DNA of 64,000 nucleotides from Massilia sp. BSC265 (GTDB taxonomy: Bacteria; Pseudomonadota; Gammaproteobacteria; Burkholderiales; Burkholderiaceae_D): positions 99,920 through 163,919 of the forward strand of contig NZ_JPXI01000034.1 in the NCBI RefSeq assembly GCF_000740675.1, in the 5' to 3' direction. Both the position numbers and the translations under genes were made by a program. Positions 1-7,779 of this stretch are shown one piece after another (position 1 is the first letter of the stretch; each line of letters begins with the position of its first letter). The notes beneath the pieces were generated by a model. That model was not told the DNA's origin. It made no database searches and saw only the letters and a list, made by a program, of their open reading frames with translations.

Positions 1-71
1 GCGCGCAGCAGGGCCAGGATGCCGCCGGGCGGCTCGGCTGAGCCGGTGTCCTTTCGTGAAGAATGAACCAT
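1..71 (-). CDS. Possible 5' end of a gene running off the left edge
   Basis: On the minus strand an ATG at 71 opens a frame that stays open to the window edge (23 codons, beginning MVHSSRKDTGSAEPPGG). A GAGGTG sequence a few bases upstream could serve as ribosome binding site, and most codons end in G or C as in neighbouring genes. The product cannot be identified from so few residues. It would be co-directional with the reductase gene at 193-1224. It could equally be a chance open stretch. Confidence 0.35.
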   Translation of the reverse strand, partial: MVHSSRKDTGSAEPPGGILALLR

Positions 72-192
72 GTTCACCTCGCCGTGCGATGGGGCGCATC
101 AAATCGGCAGTAGACGCGCTACGAGGAGAGAAGTTCATTAAATTATGGGCCGGCTCCTGCGCGGATCAAGAAGCCGCTGAGGCAGACCGGGA

Positions 193-1224
193 TCAGGCGT
201 CCGCCACCTTGAGCACCAGCTTGCCGAGGTTCCTGCCTTCGAAGAGCATCAAGAGTGCTTCGGGGAAGCGCTCGAAGCCGTCGACCACGTACTCGATGCT
301 CTTGAGGCTGCCTTCCTGCATCCAGCCCGCGAGCGTACTGACGCCCTCCGCATAGCGCGGCGCATAGTCGAACACGACCATGCCTTCCATGCGCGCGCGG
401 TTCACCAGCAGCGACAGGTAGTTGGCCGGCCCCTTCACCTGGCTGGTGGTGTTGTACTGCGAGATCGCGCCGCAGATGACGATGCGTGCCTTCATGTTGA
501 TGCGGGTGAGGACGGCGTCCAGGATCTCGCCGCCGACGTTGTCGAAGTAGACGTCCACGCCCTGCGGGCACTGTTCCTTCAGACCCGCGTGCACGGAACC
601 TGCCTTGTAGTCGATGCAGGCGTCGAAGCCGAGTTGCTCGACCACGAAGCGGCATTTCTCTTCGCCGCCGGCGATGCCGACCACGCGGCAGCCCATCTTC
701 TTCGCCACCTGGCCGACCGTCATGCCGACTGCGCCGGCGGCACCCGAGACCACCACGGTCTCGCCCGGCCTGGGCTGGCCCACCTCGCGCAAGCCGAAGA
801 AGGCGGTCATGCCGGGCATGCCGAGGGTATTCAGCCAGGCCGTCGGCGGGGCAAGGCGCGGGTCGATCCTGGTGAACGCTGCGGTCTTGTCGTCCGCCTG
901 GCCGGACCAGTAGCGCTGCACGCCGGTGCCGCCCGCCACGTGATCGCCCACCGCGAAGCGCGGCGAGCGCGAAGCCACGACCACGCCCAGTCCGCCGGCA
1001 CGCATGACCTCGCCGATCGCGACGGGACGGATATAGGATTTGCCCTCGTTCATCCAGCCGCGCATGGCCGGGTCGAGCGACAGGTAGAGCACCTTGACGA
1101 CGATGCCGCCTTCCTCCGCCTCGGGCACGGCTTCCTCGTGGAACTGCCAGTCCTCCTTGCGCGGCAGGCCGAGCGGTCGGGCGGCGAGGCGGAACTGCTG
1201 GTTCGGGGGAAAGGCATTGGTCAT
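193..1224 (-). CDS. NADP-dependent medium-chain oxidoreductase, CurA/leukotriene B4 12-hydroxydehydrogenase-like
   Basis: A 343-residue zinc-independent medium-chain dehydrogenase/reductase. Members reduce the C=C bond of alpha,beta-unsaturated carbonyls with NADPH in the cytoplasm; E. coli CurA reduces curcumin. The N-terminal GroES-like half carries the LSLDPAMRGWM signature at about residues 48-58. GMPGMTAFFGL follows at about 135-145, and the nucleotide-binding GAAGAVG at 161-167 sits in the Rossmann half. Zinc-binding cysteines are absent, as expected for this family. Length matches the family norm. The ATG at 1224 is preceded by GGAGA. It is transcribed alone, away from the YaeQ gene. 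The substrate cannot be read from sequence. Confidence 0.93.
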   Translation of the reverse strand: MTNAFPPNQQFRLAARPLGLPRKEDWQFHEEAVPEAEEGGIVVKVLYLSLDPAMRGWMNEGKSYIRPVAIGEVMRAGGLGVVVASRSPRFAVGDHVAGGTGVQRYWSGQADDKTAAFTRIDPRLAPPTAWLNTLGMPGMTAFFGLREVGQPRPGETVVVSGAAGAVGMTVGQVAKKMGCRVVGIAGGEEKCRFVVEQLGFDACIDYKAGSVHAGLKEQCPQGVDVYFDNVGGEILDAVLTRINMKARIVICGAISQYNTTSQVKGPANYLSLLVNRARMEGMVVFDYAPRYAEGVSTLAGWMQEGSLKSIEYVVDGFERFPEALLMLFEGRNLGKLVLKVADA

Positions 1225-1364
1225 GAGGGTCTCCGCTAGGTAAGTAGATCGTCAATATTGGCAGCGTGACTATACCGCTTCCGTACCGCCGCTTCTACCG
1301 GTCCTGTGCGGCGCGTGCGACAATAGCGGGCTTTCCATCCCTCACGCATACCGATCACTACCTT

Positions 1365-1907
1365 ATGGCTCTCAAGGCAACCATCTACAAGGCCGACCTG
1401 TCGATCGCCGACATGGACCGCAACTACTACGGCGACCACGCCCTGACCATCGCACGCCACCCGTCCGAGACCGACGAGCGGGTGATGATCCGGGTGCTGG
1501 CCTTCGCGCTCCATGCGGACCCGGCACTCGCCTTCACGAAGGACTTGTTCGACGTCGACGAGCCGGCCATGTGGCAGAAAGACCTGACCGGCGCGATTCA
1601 AACCTGGATCGAGGTCGGCCAGCCGGACGAGAAGCGCTTGCTGAAGGCGGCCGGGCGTTCGGAAAAGGTCATCGTGTACAGCTACAGCGCCACCAGCGAC
1701 ATCTGGTTCAAGGGCCTCGCCAAAGGGATCGACCGCGCGAAAAACGTCGCGGTGGTGAACATTCCGAACGAGGCCAGCGTTCAGCTCGAAAAGATGGCGA
1801 AGCGGAACATGCAGCTGCAATGCACGATCCAGGACGGCCAGGTGTGGCTGACCGACGGCCTCGATACCGTGCTGGTCGAGCGCGAATACCTGCGCGGCGG
1901 ACAGTAA
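1365..1907 (+). CDS. yaeQ: YaeQ family protein
   Basis: A 180-residue cytoplasmic protein matching the YaeQ family, whose fold is a PD-(D/E)XK nuclease-like variant and whose cellular role is poorly defined. Recognisable features are the start MALKATIYKADLSIADMDR, the central QTWIEVGQPDEKRLLKAAGR segment and the C-terminal WLTDG. The frame stays open upstream to 1266, but the ATG at 1365 gives the usual family length and N-terminus, so I take it as the start. A copper chaperone gene follows 39 bases downstream with its own TATAAT hexamer in the gap, so the two may be separately transcribed. Confidence 0.93.
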   Translation: MALKATIYKADLSIADMDRNYYGDHALTIARHPSETDERVMIRVLAFALHADPALAFTKDLFDVDEPAMWQKDLTGAIQTWIEVGQPDEKRLLKAAGRSEKVIVYSYSATSDIWFKGLAKGIDRAKNVAVVNIPNEASVQLEKMAKRNMQLQCTIQDGQVWLTDGLDTVLVEREYLRGGQ

Positions 1908-1910
1908 AGC

Positions 1911-1916
1911 TATAAT
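1911..1916 (+). promoter_or_regulatory. -10 hexamer upstream of the copper chaperone gene
   Basis: An exact TATAAT lies 31 bases before the ATG at 1947, in the short gap after the YaeQ stop codon. Such a hexamer is uncommon by chance in this GC-rich DNA. I see no good -35 partner, so the promoter call is tentative. Confidence 0.4.
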
Positions 1917-1946
1917 TCCGCATTCACCCATTTTACGTATTGCGCC

Positions 1947-2396
1947 ATGAAACGTTCCTTCCTTGCCCTGCTTGCCAGCTGTGCCTTTTCCGCCTCCGCG
2001 TTTGCGCAAGTGACCGTTTCCGAACCCTGGATTCGCGCCACCGTGCCGGCCCAGAAGGTGACCGGCGCCTTCATGCGCGTGCAGTCCACGGCGCCGGCGC
2101 GCCTGGTCGGCGTGCAGAGCGAGGTCGCCGGCCGCGCCGAGCTGCACGAGATGGCGATGGAAGGCCAGACCATGCGGATGCGCCGCGTGGAAGCGATCGA
2201 GCTCCCGGCCGGGAAGCCGGTCAACCTGGCCAGCGGCGGCTACCACATCATGCTGATGGACCTGAAGCGCCAGGTGAAGGAAGGGGAGAGCGTCGCGCTG
2301 ACCCTGCAGGTGCAGGATGCCGCGGGCAAGCGCCAGGAAGTGAAGGTGGACGTGCCGGTGAAGCCGCTGACGCACAGCGCGCACGCCGGTCACTGA
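1947..2396 (+). CDS. Periplasmic copper chaperone, PCu(A)C family
   Basis: A 149-residue exported protein with an N-terminal signal peptide (about residues 1-20, ending ASAFA). PCu(A)C proteins bind Cu(I) in the periplasm and hand it to cytochrome c oxidase or other cuproenzymes. The family motif is visible: His67 and Met69, then Met78, then His100 and Met102 (the H(M)-X10-M-X21-H-X-M pattern). The C-terminus THSAHAGH adds two histidines, which could provide a second copper-binding site as in some relatives. No ScoI homologue is adjacent. A dispersed inverted repeat begins five bases after the stop codon. Confidence 0.93.
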   Translation: MKRSFLALLASCAFSASAFAQVTVSEPWIRATVPAQKVTGAFMRVQSTAPARLVGVQSEVAGRAELHEMAMEGQTMRMRRVEAIELPAGKPVNLASGGYHIMLMDLKRQVKEGESVALTLQVQDAAGKRQEVKVDVPVKPLTHSAHAGH

Positions 2397-2401
2397 ATTT
2401 C

Positions 2402-2506
2402 GTAGGGTGGGCGGCTACGCCACCCACGCGGTAATAGGTATGGGCCGATTGCCGCGGCCGTGCTGGCGGAGGTTGACCGCGTGGGCGGGAGACCCGCCCG
2501 CCCTAC
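2402..2506. repeat. Dispersed GTAGGGTGGGCGG palindromic repeat, copy A (paired)
   Basis: Two inverted copies of a REP-like unit. The left copy reads GTAGGGTGGGCGG, then CCCACGCGGT. The right copy is ACCGCGTGGGCGGG ending CCCTAC. Each folds as a hairpin and the pair can fold on itself. It sits between the convergent copper chaperone gene and the DUF2807 gene. Related copies occur at 27282, 52571, 53365 and 60071. Confidence 0.85.
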
Positions 2507-2515
2507 CAAACCCGC

Positions 2516-3316
2516 TTAGCGCGGCGCCGCCGCAATCCGGCGCGCATCCCCCGAGCCCACGACCGACTTGCTGACGCGCGGATCGCCGTAGTAGTTGACG
2601 TCGCCCGAGCCGGCGATGGTCATGCTCAGCTCATGGCGCGCCCACACCGTCGCCTCGCCCGAGCCGGCCACGCTGACGCTGGCGTTGTCCGCCTGCACCG
2701 CGCCCATGTCCACGGTGCCCGAGCCGCCGATCGATACCGACAGCTTGCGCGCGGTGCCGCCGCCGGCCTTGAAGTCGCCGCTGCCGCCCAGGCTGACCGA
2801 TACCGAGTCGCTCTCCAGCTTGCGCACGTTGATCTCGCCCGAGCCGCCCAGGTCGATGTTCAGGCGCGGTGCGCGCAGCGCATCCGCATCGACCGAACCC
2901 GAACCTCCCAGCGCCAGGCGCTCGATCTGGCGGGCGTTCACGACGATCTTGAGGTTCCTGGTACGCAGGTTCAGGTTGCGCTTGGACGGGCGGATCTTCA
3001 GGGTGCCGTTTTCCACCACGGTCTCGATCAGCGGCAGCACGTTGTCGTCGGTTTCGATGGTGACGCCTTCGCTGTCGCCCATGCGCAATTCCAGCTTGCC
3101 CGGCACTTCGAGGGCCAGGCCGGTGAAGTGCGATACCTGGCGGGCCTGGCGCTTGATGCTGCCGTTGCCCTCGACGCGTTCGCCGCCGAAGGACCAGCTG
3201 GCGGCCATGGACGGGGTAGCCGTCGTGGCAAGACCGGCGGCGAGGGCGGCGGCCACGAGGGTGGGAAGGAGAATGGCGCGCAGGAAGCCGGTCGGGCGGG
3301 AAGAGGTCTTGGTCAT
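2516..3316 (-). CDS. Exported DUF2807 (head GIN domain) protein
   Basis: A 266-residue protein with an N-terminal signal sequence ending near ATPSMAA (about residue 38), so probably periplasmic or surface-located. The mature part is a run of beta-strand repeats of about 20 residues, each with a GSG turn (LGGSGSVD, LGGSGEIN, LGGSGDFK, IGGSGTVD, VAGSGEAT, IAGSGDVN, VVGSGDAR). This regular pattern is that of the DUF2807/auto-transporter head GIN domain, predicted to form a beta-solenoid. The function of the family is not established. It appears to be a single-gene unit facing the copper chaperone gene. Confidence 0.88.
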   Translation of the reverse strand: MTKTSSRPTGFLRAILLPTLVAAALAAGLATTATPSMAASWSFGGERVEGNGSIKRQARQVSHFTGLALEVPGKLELRMGDSEGVTIETDDNVLPLIETVVENGTLKIRPSKRNLNLRTRNLKIVVNARQIERLALGGSGSVDADALRAPRLNIDLGGSGEINVRKLESDSVSVSLGGSGDFKAGGGTARKLSVSIGGSGTVDMGAVQADNASVSVAGSGEATVWARHELSMTIAGSGDVNYYGDPRVSKSVVGSGDARRIAAAPR

Positions 3317-3534
3317 GCTTGTCTCCTGTTGAAGCGTTTGTCGATGCTGCCATCCTAGGCAAGGGCCGGGCCCGCTGCATCCCGGATGCGACGAACGGCA
3401 CAGTTTACCGTCCAGAATGCACGCTGGCGTGACAGTCCGTCAGGCTTCATGCAGGATGGATGCCTATCCCGAACGCGCGGTTTGCACTAGAATCGTGCGC
3501 TTTTTGCGCCGGATTGCGTCCGGTGGAGCTAGCA

Positions 3535-4008
3535 ATGAACCTGATTCTCTTACTGATGGCCTTTTGCGTCGGCATGGCCATGTCGGTCCAGGCGGCCGTT
3601 AATACCCAGCTGGCGGCCTCGATCGGCGCCAATTCGGTGGTCGCCGCCCTGGTGTCCTTCGGCTGCGGCACCGTCGTGCTTGCCGGGGTCGCCGTCTCGC
3701 GCGGCGGGCTGGGCCCGACCTTCGCGGCACTCAGCGGCCAGCCGCTGTGGAAGTTCGCCGGCGGTTTCCTGGGGGCGGCCTTCGTCTTCGGCACGGTGTT
3801 CCTGGCGCCGCGCATCGGCCTGCTGAGCCTGATCGTGCTGGTGATCGCGGGCCAGCTGATCACCTCGATGGCGATCGACCACTTCGGTCTGGTCAACATG
3901 GCGATGCGCAAGGTCTCCGGCGTGCGCGTGCTGGGCGCCTGCGTGGTGGCGCTGGGCGTGGCGATCACCCTGTTCGGCGACCGCGTCGTTGCAGCTTTCG
4001 GACGCTAG
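3535..4008 (+). CDS. Half-size DMT-superfamily inner membrane transporter (YdcZ/DUF606-like)
   Basis: A 157-residue, very hydrophobic protein with about five predicted membrane segments. The opening MNLILLLMAFCVGMAMSVQA and the segment VNTQLAASIGANSVVAALVSF are typical of DUF606/YdcZ proteins. These are half-length drug/metabolite transporters that probably act as dimers. The frame extends upstream to 3460, but the ATG at 3535 begins directly at the first membrane helix and is preceded by GGTGGAG, so it is preferred. No second half-transporter gene is adjacent, which suggests a homodimer. The substrate is unknown. Confidence 0.87.
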   Translation: MNLILLLMAFCVGMAMSVQAAVNTQLAASIGANSVVAALVSFGCGTVVLAGVAVSRGGLGPTFAALSGQPLWKFAGGFLGAAFVFGTVFLAPRIGLLSLIVLVIAGQLITSMAIDHFGLVNMAMRKVSGVRVLGACVVALGVAITLFGDRVVAAFGR

Positions 4009-4065
4009 CCGACCTGCTGAGCAATTTTTATTTCAGATTTGCAATCTTCCGGAGATGCATGGTTT

Positions 4066-4071
4066 TATAAT
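4066..4071 (+). promoter_or_regulatory. -10 hexamer upstream of the PilU-like gene
   Basis: An exact TATAAT lies 38 bases before the ATG at 4109, within an AT-richer stretch (about 4021-4075). A matching -35 box is not clear. Confidence 0.4.
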
Positions 4072-4108
4072 GTCCGGCACCGTTTAACTTTTTACACGTG
4101 CCGGCCAG

Positions 4109-5230
4109 ATGGAATACCACCAGTCTTCGCAGATCCCCACCCTGTCGTACATCGAGAACGAAGACCACCCGGTATTCGGTACCCTGGTCGAGCAGATCCT
4201 GCACCTGCTGAATTCGCGCCTGGTGTTCTCGGACATCATCATCCACCAGAACAGCCCGCTGATGCTGCGCCAGCCGAAGGGCCTGGTGGCGGTAACCGAT
4301 TCGCCCATCACCAAGGAAGAGCTGGAAGAATTCTTCGACGTCATCGAGCCGAACTGGGCCGAGCGTATCGCGGTGCGCGCGTTCGACCGCTCGATCGACC
4401 TGCACACCGCGCGCATCCGTGCCAACTGCTTCAGCTTCCAGGGCAAGAAGCGCCTCGGCTGCGTGATCCGCCGCTTCCCGAAGGAGCCGCTGGCGCTCTC
4501 CGAACTGGGCCTGTGGAAGGATGAGCAGGAATTTGCTTGCCTGAACAGCGGTCTCGTCTTGATCATCGGCGATACCTGCCAGGGCAAGTCGACCACGATC
4601 GCGTCGATGATCGACGAGATCAACAAGCAGCGCTCGGGCCACATCATCACCATCGAAGACCCGGTCGAGACCCTGATCCCGCAGCGCAAGTGCATCATCA
4701 CGCAGCGCGAAGTCGGCGAGGACGCCGACGTGGCCAGCTACTACCTGGGCGCGCTGGACGCGCTGCGCGAGCGCCCGGACGTGATCGTGATCGGCGAGAT
4801 CCGCGACGCCGAGACCGCGCAGGAAGCCCTGGCCCTGGCCGAATCCGGCCCGCTGGTGCTGGCCACCTTGCACGCGCGCTCTACCGAACTGGGCCTGCAG
4901 AAGATGCTGCGCCTGCTCGGCAATTCGGACGCCCAGGCCCAGGCCCTGGCGCACGCCCTGCGCGGCGTGTTGTGCCAGGCGCTGCTGCCGTCAAGGGAGG
5001 GCAACCGCTACCACCTGGCCACCGAATGCCTGACCCCCAGCAGCACCGTGATGCGCATGCTGGAGTCGGGCGACGTCGGCGCCATCCGCGCCCACATGAA
5101 CGCGGGCCGCGATCCGGGCTGCCACACCATGAACGCCTCGCTCGAGCAACTGCTGGCGGCGCACAAGGTGCGGGTGGAGGATGCGCGCAACGCCACCACC
5201 GATCGGGTGGGCTTCGCGGACATGGTCTGA
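4109..5230 (+). CDS. pilU: PilT/PilU-type twitching motility ATPase
   Basis: A 373-residue cytoplasmic secretion ATPase of the GspE/PilT family. PilT and PilU power retraction of type IV pili. Visible motifs are a P-loop GDTCQGKST at 154-162, the Asp box TIEDPVE at 181-187, Walker B IGEIRD at 228-233 and the His box TLHA at 253-256. RPDVIVIGEIRDAETAQEAL is typical of the group, and the length fits PilU better than PilT (about 345). The P-loop keeps G-X4-GK-[ST] but replaces the usual TGSGKS with TCQGKS. No other pilus gene is nearby. PilU is the best guess, but a divergent PilT paralogue is possible. Confidence 0.85.
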   Translation: MEYHQSSQIPTLSYIENEDHPVFGTLVEQILHLLNSRLVFSDIIIHQNSPLMLRQPKGLVAVTDSPITKEELEEFFDVIEPNWAERIAVRAFDRSIDLHTARIRANCFSFQGKKRLGCVIRRFPKEPLALSELGLWKDEQEFACLNSGLVLIIGDTCQGKSTTIASMIDEINKQRSGHIITIEDPVETLIPQRKCIITQREVGEDADVASYYLGALDALRERPDVIVIGEIRDAETAQEALALAESGPLVLATLHARSTELGLQKMLRLLGNSDAQAQALAHALRGVLCQALLPSREGNRYHLATECLTPSSTVMRMLESGDVGAIRAHMNAGRDPGCHTMNASLEQLLAAHKVRVEDARNATTDRVGFADMV

Positions 5231-5251
5231 TGCGGCTGCCGCCGCGGCCAT

Positions 5252-5313
5252 CAACATTCCTGAAGGCCGCGGGGGAAAGGTGATTGGACCGGCGACGGCC
5301 CGCCCCGTACCCT
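5252..5313 (+). promoter_or_regulatory. Probable phzF promoter with regulator-site motif, copy 1
   Basis: A TTGGAC hexamer at 5284-5289 is followed after 18 bases by TACCCT at 5308-5313, 27 bases before the phzF ATG. Bases 5252-5290 match 28 of 39 positions, without gaps, to 7175-7213, including an identical GTGATTGGACC. An inverted repeat GCGGCC/GGCCGC brackets the upstream part. The two copies flank the phzF-LysR gene pair, so regulator binding is a reasonable inference. Confidence 0.6.
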
Positions 5314-5340
5314 GCCAGCTCGTTCTTACAAGGAGGAGTC

Positions 5341-6210
5341 ATGGCTCATACCGTCAACATCGTCAACGCCTTCGTGGATGCAGCAGAAGGCGGGAACCCC
5401 GCGGGCGTCGTGCTGGACGCCGATGCGCTCTCGAGCGGCGAGAAGCTGCGCATCGCCCAACTGGTCGGCCTGTCCGAAACGGCCTTCGTCTCGCGCTCGC
5501 ACGCGGCCGACATCAAGCTCGAATTCTTCACGCCCAGCCGCCAGATCGCTCACTGCGGCCATGCCACCGTCGCCACCTTTTCGCTGCTGGCGCAACGTGG
5601 ACTGGTCACCGGGCCGGAGTCGTCCAAGGAAACCATCGATGGCACCCGCCGTATCCTGCTGCGCGGAGACGCCGCCTTCATGGAACAGCGCGCGCCCGAA
5701 TACGTCGACGAGGCGGACTTCGTCCCGGGCGCCGGTGCCGGGCGCATCCTGGCCAGTCTGGGCCTTGGCCCGGACGACGTCGCCGCGCCGCCCTGCGTGG
5801 TGGCTACCGGCAACCGCTTCGTGCTGGTCCACGTGCGTTCCGAAGCGGTGCTGGCGGGGCTGGCCACGGACATGGCCGAGATCGCGGCCGTCAGCGCCGC
5901 CTTCGGCGCGATCGGCTATTACGTCTTCGCCACCACCGACGGCGAATTCGCCGCCACCGCCCGCATGTTCGGGCCGCACTACGGCATCGAGGAAGAGGCC
6001 GCGACCGGGATGGCGGCCGGACCGCTGGCCTGCTACCTCTACGACCGCGCCGGGCTCAAGCACTCCACGCTGCTGATCCGGCAGGGCGCGCACATGGCGC
6101 CGCCGTCGCCCTCGCGCATCACGGTCGAGCTGCAGCTGGAGGGCGGGCGTATTACCGGGCTGTTCGCGGGAGGCGAGGCCAGGCTGGCCAGCACGGTGAC
6201 GGTGATGTGA
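5341..6210 (+). CDS. PhzF family isomerase/epimerase
   Basis: A 289-residue cytoplasmic protein of the PhzF family, which has a diaminopimelate epimerase-like two-domain fold. PhzF itself isomerises a phenazine precursor, but most homologues act on unknown substrates. The catalytic Glu46 lies in LSETAFV, the HCGHAT motif is at 71-76, and the second domain carries EEEAATGMAAGPL, matching the conserved ATG loop. The ATG at 5341 has a strong AAGGAGGA site just upstream; the frame is open further left but without start support. No other phenazine genes are present, so phenazine synthesis is unlikely. The convergent LysR gene ends three bases downstream. Confidence 0.9.
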   Translation: MAHTVNIVNAFVDAAEGGNPAGVVLDADALSSGEKLRIAQLVGLSETAFVSRSHAADIKLEFFTPSRQIAHCGHATVATFSLLAQRGLVTGPESSKETIDGTRRILLRGDAAFMEQRAPEYVDEADFVPGAGAGRILASLGLGPDDVAAPPCVVATGNRFVLVHVRSEAVLAGLATDMAEIAAVSAAFGAIGYYVFATTDGEFAATARMFGPHYGIEEEAATGMAAGPLACYLYDRAGLKHSTLLIRQGAHMAPPSPSRITVELQLEGGRITGLFAGGEARLASTVTVM

Positions 6211-6213
6211 CGC

Positions 6214-7089
6214 TCAATCCTGCCAGGCCCGTCGTATCGCCCGCTGCGCCACGCGCAGCAGGCCCGGCTTGGCCGGCGACTGGGCGGAGACGAAGTGCAT
6301 GCCCGCTTCCACCACGATGCCGTCCAGCGCGCACACGTCGCCCGTGGAATAGGCGTCCAGCATGTCGCGGCGCACCAGCGACAGCCCGGCTTCCTGTCCC
6401 ACCAGTTCGAGCAGCAGCGACTCCTGGTCGGTGCGCAGCCCCGGTGCGAAGCTGCGGCCGTGGGCGGCGAACAGCGCGGTGGTCAGCTTGTGGAAGGAGC
6501 AGTCGTCCGAGGTGCCGATCCATGGCAGGGCGAGGGCAGCCTCGAGGCCACCTGCTTCGATACGCTCGCGCCAGGCGGCGGGGTAGCCGACCACGAACTC
6601 GACCGGGGCGAGGAGCGTGGCGTCGATCGCCAGCCCTTCCAGCTTCCCTTCGACGAAACCGGCGTCGAACACCCCATCCTCGATATTCTTCAGTACCGCG
6701 CCCGAGGTCGTCTGCACCAGCGAGATGGCAACGTGGGGCGCGGCTTCGCGCATGTGGCGCAAGAAAGCCGGCAGGCGGAGAAAAGCGGGCTCGTTGACGG
6801 TGCCGATCACCAGTTCTCCCGCGATCTCGCCGTTCAAGGTATTGGCTTCGTCGCGAATGGCCTCGACCGCATGCAGGGCGCGCTTGGCATGCACGAACAC
6901 CGCTTCGCCTGCCGGCGTCAGCGTCATGCCCCGCGCGTGGCGCTCGAACAGGCGCACCCGCAATTCCTCTTCCAGCTGCTTGACGTGGGCGCTGATGGCC
7001 GGCTGGCTCAGGTGCAGCAGCTCGGCCGCCCGCGCCACCGTCCCGCAGCGTGCGATCGTGACCAATGACTTCAACTGGTGGATATCCAT
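6214..7089 (-). CDS. LysR family transcriptional regulator
   Basis: A 291-residue regulator. The N-terminal winged helix-turn-helix (about residues 1-60) contains the family signature AAELLHLSQPAISAHVKQLE. The remainder is the two-lobed effector-binding domain (GELVIGTVNEPAF onward). The gene is convergent with phzF, stopping three bases after it. The same promoter motif occurs upstream of phzF and again in the intergenic region beyond this gene's 5' end, which suggests it controls both. The effector is unknown. Confidence 0.92.
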   Translation of the reverse strand: MDIHQLKSLVTIARCGTVARAAELLHLSQPAISAHVKQLEEELRVRLFERHARGMTLTPAGEAVFVHAKRALHAVEAIRDEANTLNGEIAGELVIGTVNEPAFLRLPAFLRHMREAAPHVAISLVQTTSGAVLKNIEDGVFDAGFVEGKLEGLAIDATLLAPVEFVVGYPAAWRERIEAGGLEAALALPWIGTSDDCSFHKLTTALFAAHGRSFAPGLRTDQESLLLELVGQEAGLSLVRRDMLDAYSTGDVCALDGIVVEAGMHFVSAQSPAKPGLLRVAQRAIRRAWQD

Positions 7090-7174
7090 GGGTGCCGTGT
7101 TCGATGAGCGGTGAGCCGCATTAGGGAAGATTCTACACAGCCTGGCGGCATTTCTCCGGCCGGCCGCGGGCCCT

Positions 7175-7236
7175 CAGCAATCCTGAGCCTGCTGGGAGAA
7201 AAGTGATTGGACCCCCAGGCCGCTGCTTCGTAGAGT
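7175..7236 (+). promoter_or_regulatory. Promoter-like motif with regulator-site similarity, copy 2
   Basis: TTGGAC at 7207-7212, an 18-base spacer, then TAGAGT at 7231-7236: the same spacing as the phzF promoter. Upstream bases 7175-7213 align without gaps to 5252-5290 (28 of 39 identical). A small inverted repeat CTCAG/CTGAG sits at its left end. It points towards the EamA transporter remnant at 7453. Confidence 0.55.
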
Positions 7237-7340
7237 AGGGACTGCGCTTCCCGCGGCAGCGGCCGCCCGTCTGTCCTGGGCCGCTGTCTTCCGGCCAGCG
7301 TCGTGCCGGCCGTTTCTTCTTCGCGCGAAGCCGCAGGCTT

Positions 7341-7362
7341 CCCTATGCAATGGTGCATAGGG
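7341..7362. repeat. Perfect inverted repeat CCCTATGCA-N4-TGCATAGGG
   Basis: Nine-base arms separated by ATGG, about 90 bases upstream of the EamA remnant. There is no T-run on either side, so an operator or a stable hairpin is likelier than a terminator. Confidence 0.6.
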
Positions 7363-7452
7363 AGCTTGCCGTTCTACGTGTTTTCATTGCGTTATAGCAT
7401 AGATATCCTGTCCTGCATCCCGTCGCCGGTTTTCATCACGAAAGAATAATCA

Positions 7453-7698
7453 ATGGCATTCAAGCACCTCCTGCTCGGCATCCTCGTCACCGCGATCTGG
7501 GGCGCCAATTTTTCGGTCATCCAGCTCGGCCTGGCCGACGTCGATCCCTTCGCCCTTGCATGCGCACGCTTTGCCTTGAGCGCCTTTCCGCTGATCCTGC
7601 TGGTGCCGCGTCCCGCGACCGGCCTGCGATACGTGGCCGGCTACGGCGCGCCGCTCGCCGCCTGGTGGCAGCGCAGGCAGGCCGTGTCCATCCGCTAG
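7453..7698 (+). pseudogene. EamA/DMT transporter remnant, internally deleted
   Basis: An 81-codon frame starts like a full EamA-family transporter (MAFKHLLLGILVTAIWGANF, then LGLADVDPFALACARFALSAFPLILLVPRP). After about 65 residues it passes into APLAAWWQRRQAVSIR and stops at 7698. Normal EamA proteins have ten membrane helices and about 290 residues, so most of the protein is missing. The basic tail resembles a transporter C-terminus, which would fit an in-frame internal deletion; plain truncation is the alternative. A promoter-like motif shared with phzF lies upstream. It is unlikely to make a working transporter. Confidence 0.75.
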
Positions 7699-7779
7699 CA
7701 CTGCTGCGCACTGGCCGGGCCATGTCCGCTGCGGCCGAGCTTCAGGAGCCGCCTGCTACCCGGCAGGCGCGGCTGCTTC

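Larger units (their letters stand above)
7090..7452. other. Intergenic region between the LysR gene and the EamA remnant
   Basis: About 360 bases with no convincing gene. It contains the second copy of the phzF-type promoter motif (7175-7236, plus strand) and a perfect 9-bp inverted repeat (7341-7362). The distance from the promoter to the EamA remnant (over 200 bases) leaves room for a lost leader or gene fragment. I see no RNA gene in it. Confidence 0.6.

Noticed and set aside
56..355. A 99-codon plus-strand frame at the left edge
   Set aside because: It runs into the 3' end of the reductase gene on the other strand and has no recognisable product.
5341..6210. Phenazine biosynthesis locus, suggested by PhzF
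   Set aside because: No phzA/B/C/D/E/G homologues are present; PhzF homologues are widespread outside phenazine producers.
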